Of a stretch of 11,852 bases of DNA, positions 6,183-11,852 are shown piece after piece; positions within the stretch are counted from its first letter, which is position 1; each line of letters begins with the position of its first letter. The translations under genes were made by a program, and so were the position numbers. Origin of the DNA: Acidobacteriaceae bacterium. Its GTDB lineage: Bacteria; Acidobacteriota; Terriglobia; Terriglobales; Acidobacteriaceae. The stretch is taken from positions 1 through 11,852 of the forward strand of contig JASHUH010000472.1 in assembly GCA_030040115.1 (NCBI GenBank), given 5' to 3'. The notes under the pieces are model-generated. The model was not told the origin of the DNA. It did not search any database and saw nothing but the letters and a program-made list of their open reading frames with translations.

Positions 6183-7190
6183 ATGATCGTACGTTTTTAT
6201 TCTGTTTCCTGCGCGATTGCGGTGGCATGCATGTTGGCCGCGATCTCCTTTTCGTTACAAGCGCAGGAGCCGCAGTCACTCCCGGCGGTGACTGTTTCCT
6301 CCGCAACAGCGGCGGAAAGCGTTCCGGACGCGCCTACGCCCCAGCTTGAAGTAGCGGCAGCCCAGGCGCCGCAAGCCGGAACGGCGCCGGGTGCGCAGGC
6401 TCCGGCGGGAAGCGCGCCTCCGGCCGCAGGCGGTGCGCAAAGCAGTTCCAGTGCGCAAGGGACCGATCCGCCGTCGGGCGTGCAGCAGACGCAGCACCAG
6501 GAGGCGGAACAGCAGCTCAAGGCAGAAGAGAAGCAGCGAATTCTGGGCGTTGTGCCCACCTTCAACACTACTTACATCTGGAATGCTGCGCCTCTGAGCC
6601 CCGGGCAGAAGTTCAATTTGGCCCTCCACTCCTCGGTCGATCCTTTCGCTTTTGCCGCCGCCTTCCTGGTGGCCGGCTACCACGAAGCCTTCAACCAAGA
6701 TCCCGGCTTCGGCTGGGGCATTGAGGGATTCGGCAAGCGTGCGGGCGCGGCGTTTCTCGACGAGTTCGACGGGGAGATGATTGGCAACGCCTTTTTGCCC
6801 ATTGTGCTCCGCCAGGACCCGCGCTTTTTCCGGCTCGGGCATGGCGCGTTTCGCCACCGGTTGTTCTACGCCGTTGCGACCAGTTTCATCTGCAGGGGCG
6901 ATAAAAGCGGCAAGTGGGAGCCCAATTACTCCAATGTGGGCGGGAACATCATCGCGGGAGCCATTTCGAATCTCTATTACCCCGCGCAGAATTCGGGTTG
7001 GGGACAAACCTTCAGCAACGGGCTGATCGTGACCGCCGAGGGCACGGCAGGCGGGGTGTTTCAGGAATTCTGGCCGGACATTTCACGAAAGGTTTTGCAT
7101 CGCGACCCCACCCGCGGGGCGGATGCGCTGGCAAGAGCGGAAGACAAAGCGAAGCAGCAGAAGCAGAGCCTGGATTCGAGTTCGCAGTAG
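6183..7190 (+). CDS. Exported protein of unknown function, RILGV-type paralogue 2
   Basis: This 335-residue protein is the second member of the tandem pair, and its function is unknown. The signal peptide ends near residue 27 (ISFSLQA before Q28). A long Ala/Pro/Gln/Gly-rich linker covers about 29-115 and turns charged (EAEQQLKAEEK) just before QRILGVVPTF at 118-127. The domain (about 140-310) aligns with the upstream protein: LPIVLRQDPRFFRLGHG with LPTVTHEDERYYSKGEG, GAISNLYYP with NAISLTYYP, and FQEFWPDISRKVLHR with FREFWPDINAHLLHR. A Lys/Gln/Ser-rich tail follows. The ATG at 6183 has GGTGA four bases upstream and lies 18 bases after the preceding stop, so the two are cotranscribed and translation may be coupled. 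The linkers differ completely while the domain is conserved, as expected for a flexible tether. Confidence 0.83.
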   Translation: MIVRFYSVSCAIAVACMLAAISFSLQAQEPQSLPAVTVSSATAAESVPDAPTPQLEVAAAQAPQAGTAPGAQAPAGSAPPAAGGAQSSSSAQGTDPPSGVQQTQHQEAEQQLKAEEKQRILGVVPTFNTTYIWNAAPLSPGQKFNLALHSSVDPFAFAAAFLVAGYHEAFNQDPGFGWGIEGFGKRAGAAFLDEFDGEMIGNAFLPIVLRQDPRFFRLGHGAFRHRLFYAVATSFICRGDKSGKWEPNYSNVGGNIIAGAISNLYYPAQNSGWGQTFSNGLIVTAEGTAGGVFQEFWPDISRKVLHRDPTRGADALARAEDKAKQQKQSLDSSSQ

Positions 7191-7199
7191 TCATGCGAG
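7181..7199. terminator. Small hairpin between convergent genes
   Basis: TCGCA at 7182-7186 pairs perfectly with TGCGA at 7194-7198 across a seven-base loop that contains the plus-strand stop codon. It sits in the 13-base gap between the convergent unknown-protein operon and the methyltransferase. It could serve as a bidirectional end signal, but a five-pair stem without T tract is weak. Confidence 0.22.
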
Positions 7200-7203
7200 A
7201 CGG

Positions 7204-8136
7204 CTACAGCGTGTTTCCATTGCGCGATGGTTCGAGGGCGGGATTTGGATCGAAAACGCTCTCATTGCGCACCAGCAAACATGCGCCGCCCCACGGCCGC
7301 TTGCCATGAGTAGGGAAGCGGTCGGGAAAAAGAGCAAAAGGCCACATCCAAAGCGGCAGGCGCTTGACGCGCGCCGCCACATGCAAGAGCGATTGCACGC
7401 GCGCCGGTTTCCATCCGTGAGGGACAAAAAACTCCGGCCCTTCTTCCGGGCCAAATTCGAGAGGCGCACCCGCTGCTTCGAGATGCGCCCCCATCCGCTT
7501 CTTCATGACCGCGAGCAGTGCTGGAGAAACAAGGTCCAGAATCCAGGTTTCGAAGCTCGACGGCCCAGCCAGATCCTCCGCCAACGCGGCTGCCTGCTCG
7601 CGGTTGAAATAAATCATCAGACCTTCGGAGAGGATAAGCGCACGATTCGCCTTCCGGCCGAGTTCGGCGAACATCGTGCGGCGCGCTGCGCGAGCGGATA
7701 AATCAAGCCGCAGGCGTTGGAGAGAACACACCGGCCGCTCGGCCGCGAGGCGCTCCTCTTTGTAATCGAGAATGGCGGGCAGATCGATCTCGATCCAGCG
7801 CAGCGAAGCCGGCAGATCCATCCTGTAGGGGCGCGTGTCCAAGCCAGCGGCGAGGTTGACGACCATCCCGGCGCCGGCGGCGATTTGCGCATGAATCATC
7901 TGGTCCACCAGATACGTCCGGGCGATCCACGACCAGGTATGACGGGTTCCAAATTTCAGTTCTCGCGCGATTCTGGCTCCGCGCTCGCCGGCCAGGAGTT
8001 CCGCATAGGGGTCGCGGAAGAGCGCGTCCGGCCGCTGGGACTCCCAGCCGCGGAAAACTGCGGCCCAGAGCGCGGTGTCGGAAATGTTGCGGATGACGGG
8101 CTGCTGGCCCGCAGGTTGACGCGCGGGAGTGGTCAT
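7204..8136 (-). CDS. SAM-dependent methyltransferase, leucine carboxyl methyltransferase family
   Basis: This 310-residue cytoplasmic enzyme would transfer a methyl group from S-adenosylmethionine. The family signature is clear: the SAM-binding motif VVNLAAGLDTRPYR at 92-105, the acidic motif WIEIDLP at 114-120 with ILDYKEERL after it, and ILSEGLMIYF at 168-177. This matches the bacterial LCMT-like family, several members of which act in natural-product pathways. The substrate is not predictable here, since no biosynthetic cluster adjoins. I chose the ATG whose complement is at 8134-8136, because GGAGG (8142-8146 on the minus strand) lies five bases upstream. The frame stays open to 8190, but that would overlap the intergenic inverted repeat. 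The gene converges on the unknown-protein operon and diverges from the phosphohexomutase gene. Confidence 0.9.
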   Translation of the reverse strand: MTTPARQPAGQQPVIRNISDTALWAAVFRGWESQRPDALFRDPYAELLAGERGARIARELKFGTRHTWSWIARTYLVDQMIHAQIAAGAGMVVNLAAGLDTRPYRMDLPASLRWIEIDLPAILDYKEERLAAERPVCSLQRLRLDLSARAARRTMFAELGRKANRALILSEGLMIYFNREQAAALAEDLAGPSSFETWILDLVSPALLAVMKKRMGAHLEAAGAPLEFGPEEGPEFFVPHGWKPARVQSLLHVAARVKRLPLWMWPFALFPDRFPTHGKRPWGGACLLVRNESVFDPNPALEPSRNGNTL

Positions 8137-8177
8137 TGCGGCCTCCGATTTGGGGATAGCCACCAGTGTAGTGGAAC

Positions 8178-8200
8178 GCGATGCGCTCAAGTCGCATCGC
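8178..8200. promoter_or_regulatory. 8-bp inverted repeat in divergent spacer (operator candidate)
   Basis: GCGATGCG at 8178-8185 and CGCATCGC at 8193-8200 are perfect inverted repeats around the seven bases CTCAAGT. The site lies in the 107-base spacer between the divergent methyltransferase and phosphohexomutase genes, 42 bases from one start and 44 from the other. A dyad so centred could bind a dimeric regulator controlling both genes. No regulator gene is in the window, and an RNA hairpin in the mutase leader is the alternative. Confidence 0.42.
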
Positions 8201-8208
8201 CTGTTATT

Positions 8209-8218
8209 GTTTACCTTT
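8209..8218 (+). promoter_or_regulatory. GTTTACCTTT element upstream of phosphohexomutase gene
   Basis: This 10-mer recurs exactly at 9738-9747 upstream of the lactonase gene. In both places it lies a short way before an AGGAG sequence (6 and 10 bases). It could be part of a promoter or an mRNA leader element. Two copies in one window are suggestive, not proof. Confidence 0.3.
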
Positions 8219-8243
8219 GCTCTCAGGAGCGAAGCAATCGAAG

Positions 8244-9683
8244 ATGACGCACTGTCCGGTCAAATTCGGCACAGACGGGTGGCGTGGAGTGATCGCCGAC
8301 GATTTCACCTTTGCCAATGTGCGTACGGCCGCGGCGGCCATCGCCGCCTACATTCACGCGCAGGAGGACCCCGCGAAGGGGTTGTGCATTGGCCACGACA
8401 CGCGCTTCGGTTCCAAGGCCTTCGCCCGGACATGCGCAGAGGTGGCCGCGGCCACGGGCATTCCCGTCATGCTGGCGAAAGGCGTGACGCCAACACCGGC
8501 GCTGAGCTTCGGAGTGCGTGCGCGGGGGGCGGCCGGCGGCATCATGATCACCTCGTCACACAATCCGGCCCAGTGGAACGGGGTGAAGTACAAGGCGTGG
8601 TACGGAGGGTCGGGCAAACCGTCGATCATGGCCGCCATTGAGTCGTACCTGGATAAACCGGCGAAGTGCGCCGAGCAGCCGGCGGCGATCAAGGAAGTGG
8701 ATTTCCTGCCACCGTATCTCGAAGCCATCCAGAGCTTCGCCGACCTGGATCTGATCGCAAAGTCGGGCATGAAGTTCTGCGTCGACTCAATGTACGGCGC
8801 GGGGGGCACGATTCTCGCCGATATTTTCAAGCGCATCGGCGTGGATTGCGTGCAGATTCGCGCCAACCCCGATCCGCTTTTTCCGGGCATCCACCCCGAG
8901 CCCATCGAGCCGCATATTCGCGCGCTGGGCGAGGCCACGGTGGCCCACGGCTGCGACGCCGGTTTGTGTACGGATGGCGACGCGGACCGCATCGGGGCCA
9001 CCGACGAGCATGGAAATTTCGTCGATCCGCACAAGATCTACGCAGTGCTGTTAAGTTGGGTGCTGAAGCGCAAAGGGTGGCCGGGCGCCGTGACTCGCGC
9101 CTTCAACACCACCAAGATGCTGGACCGCATTTGCGCCCAATATGGGCGCGAACTGATCGAACACGGCATCGGCTTTAAATTTGTGTGCGATTACATGCTG
9201 GAGCGGGAAATCCTGATGGGCGGCGAGGAATCGGGCGGCATCGGCTTCCAGCGCCACTTGCCGGAACGCGACGGACTGCTGAACTCGTTGCTGCTGGCGA
9301 ATGTGATGGCTGCGGAGGGCCAGACGCTCGGCGAGCTGGTGGCTGGACTTCAGGCCGAGTACGGCGAACACCAGTACGGGCGCGTCGATTTGCACATTCC
9401 CGACGAGCGAAAAAACGCGGCGATTCAGAGGGCGCGGGCGCTCCAGCCTGGCGACCCCGCGCTGGCCGGAATGCCGGTGTTGCGCACCGAGACTCTGGAC
9501 GGGGTGAAGCTGTATCTGGAAAATCCCGAGGCCGTTACCAAGCCGAATGCCGCGGAAACCTGGATTCTGTTCCGGGCCAGCGGCACCGAACCGCTGCTGC
9601 GGATCTATACCGAATCGTGTTCGAAAGAATCGGTGGCGCGGCTGCTCGATTCGGGGCGGACATTTGCGCTTGGCGCCCGGTAA
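8244..9683 (+). CDS. Phosphoglucomutase/phosphomannomutase-family phosphohexomutase
   Basis: This 479-residue cytoplasmic enzyme should interconvert hexose 1-phosphate and 6-phosphate through a phosphoserine and a bis-phosphorylated sugar. All four active-site loops of the alpha-D-phosphohexomutase superfamily are present: TSSHNP at 103-108 with catalytic Ser105, the Mg-binding DGDADR at 244-249, the sugar-binding GGEESGG at 326-332, and the phosphate-binding RASGTEP at 444-450 followed by LRIYTES. The N-terminus KFGTDGWRG is also typical. Length and loop order fit phosphoglucomutase or phosphomannomutase, and the sequence does not decide between glucose, mannose or glucosamine phosphate. I start at ATG 8244 because the family motif begins a few residues later. 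The ribosome site is weak: AGGAG at 8225-8229 is 14 bases away. An exported lactonase gene follows, suggesting a sugar-metabolism neighbourhood. Confidence 0.94.
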   Translation: MTHCPVKFGTDGWRGVIADDFTFANVRTAAAAIAAYIHAQEDPAKGLCIGHDTRFGSKAFARTCAEVAAATGIPVMLAKGVTPTPALSFGVRARGAAGGIMITSSHNPAQWNGVKYKAWYGGSGKPSIMAAIESYLDKPAKCAEQPAAIKEVDFLPPYLEAIQSFADLDLIAKSGMKFCVDSMYGAGGTILADIFKRIGVDCVQIRANPDPLFPGIHPEPIEPHIRALGEATVAHGCDAGLCTDGDADRIGATDEHGNFVDPHKIYAVLLSWVLKRKGWPGAVTRAFNTTKMLDRICAQYGRELIEHGIGFKFVCDYMLEREILMGGEESGGIGFQRHLPERDGLLNSLLLANVMAAEGQTLGELVAGLQAEYGEHQYGRVDLHIPDERKNAAIQRARALQPGDPALAGMPVLRTETLDGVKLYLENPEAVTKPNAAETWILFRASGTEPLLRIYTESCSKESVARLLDSGRTFALGAR

Positions 9684-9701
9684 GGGATAGTTTATGGAGG
9701 G

Positions 9702-9722
9702 GCTGGATCGGGGCGATCCGGC
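9702..9722 (+). terminator. Candidate hairpin terminator after phosphohexomutase gene
   Basis: GCTGGATC at 9702-9709 pairs with GATCCGGC at 9715-9722 (one U-G pair) around a five-base loop, 18 bases after the stop codon. TGTTGATAAAG follows rather than a T tract. It may separate the mutase from the lactonase, which would then use a promoter in 9720-9757. Confidence 0.35.
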
Positions 9723-9737
9723 TGTTGATAAAGTGAA

Positions 9738-9747
9738 GTTTACCTTT
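9738..9747 (+). promoter_or_regulatory. GTTTACCTTT element upstream of lactonase gene
   Basis: This is the second exact copy of the 10-mer seen at 8209-8218. Here it is followed by CCTGGTTTAT and then AGGAG at 9758-9762, the lactonase ribosome site, six bases before its ATG. It could be a shared promoter part or leader motif coupling expression of the two genes. Confidence 0.3.
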
Positions 9748-9768
9748 CCTGGTTTATAGGAGAACACC

Positions 9769-11028
9769 ATGTCTTGCAAAAGCCAAGTTCTTGGGCGACT
9801 CAGTGTGGGGCGGTCAGCGCGGATTCTTTGCGCGACGATTTTTGCCGGAGCGGCGCTGCTTTTCTCGAGCGTGAGGCTTGCCGCGATTCCCGTGCACGGC
9901 TCTCACGACTATTTTGTGTATGTGGGAACTTATACCCGCGGCGACAGCAAGGGCATTTATCTCTATCGCTTCGATGAGGCGACGGGCCAGATGACCTCGT
10001 TGGGGCTTGCGGCGGAGACGGCGAATCCTTCGTTTGTCATCACCGATCCCACGCATCGCTATCTCTATGCGGTGAACGAGATGGCCAATCGCAGTCCGAA
10101 TGCTCCTCGGGGCGGGTTTCATCAAGGCACGATCGCCAGCTACGCCATCGATTCCAAGACGGGAGCGCTCAAGTTTCTTAACAGTGTGTCTTCAGGCGGC
10201 AGCGGGCCATGTCACCTGGCTATCGATAAGTTGGGCAGGATTCTGTTTGTGGCGAACTACAGTAGCGGAAGTGTGGCCTCATACGCCATTCTGAAGGGCG
10301 GAAGCATTGGCGCCATGACCTGGTTCGACCAACACCACGGCTCTGGCGCCAATCCCAAGCGCCAGGAAGGGCCGCACGCGCATGAGGTGGTGGTTTCCCC
10401 CGACAACCGTTTTCTCTTTGTGCCCGATCTTGGACTGGATCACATCCTCATCTATCGCATCGACGAGGCGAAGCGCACGTTCAGCGCCAGCAATCCGGCC
10501 TACGTTGCGGTGAATCCGGGTCTGGGCCCGCGGCATTTCGCCTTTGCGCCGGACGGCAGATTCGCCTATGTGGTGTGCGAAATGGGTTCGAGCGTGGTGG
10601 CCTTCTCGTATAACCGCGAGACCGGGGCCTTGACGGTGATTCAAACTATCTCCACGCTGCCGGCGGGATATTCGGGAGAAGACGCCTCGGCGGAGATACA
10701 CATCGATAAGTCGGGGCGGTTTCTTTACGCCTCCAATCGCGGCCAAAACACCATTACCGAGTTTCAAATCGACAAAACCACGGGTAAGTTAACGCCGGTG
10801 CAAAATATTTCGACCGAAGGAAAGACTCCGCGCAATTTCGTCATCGATCCATCGGGCAAATATCTTATCGCCGCCAACCAGGATTCGAATAACATGGTTG
10901 TTTTTAAGATCGATCCGGCTAACGGGCATTTGACGCCCGCGAACCAGAACCTGGAGATAGAGGCTCCGGTGTGCCTGACATTCGTTCCCGAGGCAGGATC
11001 CGCGCCCGTAGCGCGCGGATTGAATTAA
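9769..11028 (+). CDS. Exported beta-propeller lactonase (YbhE/6-phosphogluconolactonase-like family)
   Basis: This 419-residue protein belongs to the seven-bladed beta-propeller lactonase family, which includes E. coli YbhE/Pgl and carboxy-muconate cyclases. Repeating blade motifs are visible: YVGTYTRGDSKGIYLYRFD (50-69), DPTHRYLYAVNE (93-104), GPCHLAID (146-153), GPHAHEVVVSPDNRFLFVPD (201-220), GPRHFAFAPDGRFAYVV (253-269), EIHIDKSGRFLYASNRG (309-325) and TPRNFVIDPSGKYLIAAN (353-370). The conserved GPHAHEV segment is a family hallmark. Residues 1-39 look like a signal peptide with an extended basic start and a hydrophobic core (ILCATIFAGAALLF), so it acts outside the cytoplasm. That argues against the pentose-phosphate role and for hydrolysis of free sugar or aromatic lactones, which is inference. 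AGGAG at 9758-9762 sets the start. Confidence 0.92.
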   Translation: MSCKSQVLGRLSVGRSARILCATIFAGAALLFSSVRLAAIPVHGSHDYFVYVGTYTRGDSKGIYLYRFDEATGQMTSLGLAAETANPSFVITDPTHRYLYAVNEMANRSPNAPRGGFHQGTIASYAIDSKTGALKFLNSVSSGGSGPCHLAIDKLGRILFVANYSSGSVASYAILKGGSIGAMTWFDQHHGSGANPKRQEGPHAHEVVVSPDNRFLFVPDLGLDHILIYRIDEAKRTFSASNPAYVAVNPGLGPRHFAFAPDGRFAYVVCEMGSSVVAFSYNRETGALTVIQTISTLPAGYSGEDASAEIHIDKSGRFLYASNRGQNTITEFQIDKTTGKLTPVQNISTEGKTPRNFVIDPSGKYLIAANQDSNNMVVFKIDPANGHLTPANQNLEIEAPVCLTFVPEAGSAPVARGLN

Positions 11029-11206
11029 CGGCCGCGCCGGGGCGGGAACCCGCGCCGATTGCAGGTGTGGGCGGGCCTGGCAGTGCCGGTGATGGAAGGC
11101 CGGTGGTCGACAATCCGCGCGCGCCTCCGTGGCGGAGATGCGAAGCTGTGTAACTGGGCCGAGCCCGCTCGCCATCAACACGAGATTCCATAAAGGATGT
11201 GAGACC

Positions 11207-11852
11207 ATGAAACTTCCAGGCATCAAGCTGTCACGACGGACGTTGATGAAGAACGCCGGGCTATTCGCCACCGCCGGCGCATTGGGCTTTACCGGGCGTG
11301 AGCCGGCCGGATCGCAAGACGCCGTTCCGGCGGTCAATGGCTCCGGACCGCGGGCGCTGGCGCTGATCGGCGACCGCTACCATAATTCCGATTACATCCG
11401 GGTGGCGTTGGATAAGGTCTTCCACGAACTGAATATCCCGGTCGACTACACCATCCATTACGAGCGCATTTCCGCCGGCCTGCTCAAGAACTATCGGTTA
11501 CTGCTGATCTTGCGTGACGGCATGATCTGGCCCGATGGCTATCTGGGGCCGGACGCCTACACGGCTTACGAGCGGAACCTGGAGAATCTGCCTTCGCGCA
11601 ACGCGGAGCCGAAACCGGTGATGTGGATCAGCGAGGAGCAGGGCGCGGCGATCAAAGACTTCGTAAATTCGGGCAACGGCTTTTATGCCCTGCATAACTG
11701 CAGCCATATCTCCCTGAGCTCGAAGAATTATCGTGAGGTGATGGGCGGCGCCTACATCGGTCATCCGCCTCTTCGCCCGTTCCGTGTTCGAGCTTCAGCC
11801 AACGCACACCCCATTACTCAGGGAATGACTGACTTTATCGTCAACGACGAGC
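11207..11852 (+). CDS. ThuA-like domain protein with Tat signal, N-terminal part
   Basis: The reading frame opens with ATG at 11207 and stays open to the right edge, giving 215 residues of an incomplete gene. AAGGA at 11193-11197 is nine bases upstream. Residues 9-15 read SRRTLMK, close to the twin-arginine consensus, followed by a hydrophobic Ala/Gly-rich stretch, so Tat export is likely. From about 48 the sequence follows the ThuA/trehalose-utilisation fold: ALIGDRYHNSDYI (51-63), DFVNSGNGFYALHN (151-164), GGAYIGHPP (180-188) and HPITQGMTDFIVNDE (201-215). ThuA-like proteins are class I glutamine-amidotransferase-fold proteins linked to sugar use, and their reaction is mostly unproven. The neighbouring exported lactonase fits extracytoplasmic carbohydrate processing. 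The C-terminus is outside the window. Confidence 0.85.
   Translation, partial: MKLPGIKLSRRTLMKNAGLFATAGALGFTGREPAGSQDAVPAVNGSGPRALALIGDRYHNSDYIRVALDKVFHELNIPVDYTIHYERISAGLLKNYRLLLILRDGMIWPDGYLGPDAYTAYERNLENLPSRNAEPKPVMWISEEQGAAIKDFVNSGNGFYALHNCSHISLSSKNYREVMGGAYIGHPPLRPFRVRASANAHPITQGMTDFIVNDE

Noticed and set aside
7123..7701. 192-codon plus-strand frame over the end of the second unknown protein and the methyltransferase
   Set aside because: It is the antisense of the methyltransferase, whose motifs are clear. The translation is Arg/His-rich without family features.
8137..8190. Longer N-terminus for the methyltransferase, starting at 8190
   Set aside because: It would cross the divergent spacer and its inverted repeat. 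The ATG at 8136 has GGAGG at good spacing.

Overview
The window is a GC-rich chromosomal segment. Four things point to an acidobacterium (Acidobacteriota, probably Terriglobia), though this rests on recognising families rather than on any database search: a large NapC/NirT-type multiheme cytochrome, an RNB nuclease without cold-shock domains, a tandem pair of low-complexity-linker secreted proteins with the RILGV(M/V)P signature, and exported lactonase and ThuA-type proteins. I see no tRNA, rRNA, CRISPR array, insertion sequence or phage gene.

Region 1 (1-3220) looks like an electron-transfer module. It starts with the C-terminal end of an outer-membrane beta-barrel protein. Two closely related small periplasmic monoheme cytochromes c follow, and then a membrane-anchored NapC/NirT-family cytochrome with six heme sites. 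Several hairpins lie between these genes (563-605, 1048-1082, 1091-1111, 1629-1661). Together the genes could carry electrons from the quinone pool across the inner membrane and periplasm, possibly to the outer membrane.

Region 2 (3445-4911) is a stand-alone RNB-domain exoribonuclease with a C-terminal S1 domain. One of the usual four active-site Asp residues appears to be Gln. A 371-base stretch follows with no convincing gene.

Region 3 (5283-7190) is a two-gene operon, 18 bases apart, of exported paralogous proteins of unknown function. It converges on a minus-strand leucine-carboxyl-methyltransferase-family SAM methyltransferase (7204-8136).

Region 4 (8244-11852) reads rightward and concerns carbohydrates. 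It holds a phosphoglucomutase/phosphomannomutase-family enzyme with all four signature loops, an exported beta-propeller lactonase, and the start of a Tat-exported ThuA-like protein that runs off the end. The mutase is divergent from the methyltransferase across a 107-base spacer with a perfect 8-bp inverted repeat. The same 10-mer, GTTTACCTTT, lies upstream of both the mutase and the lactonase.
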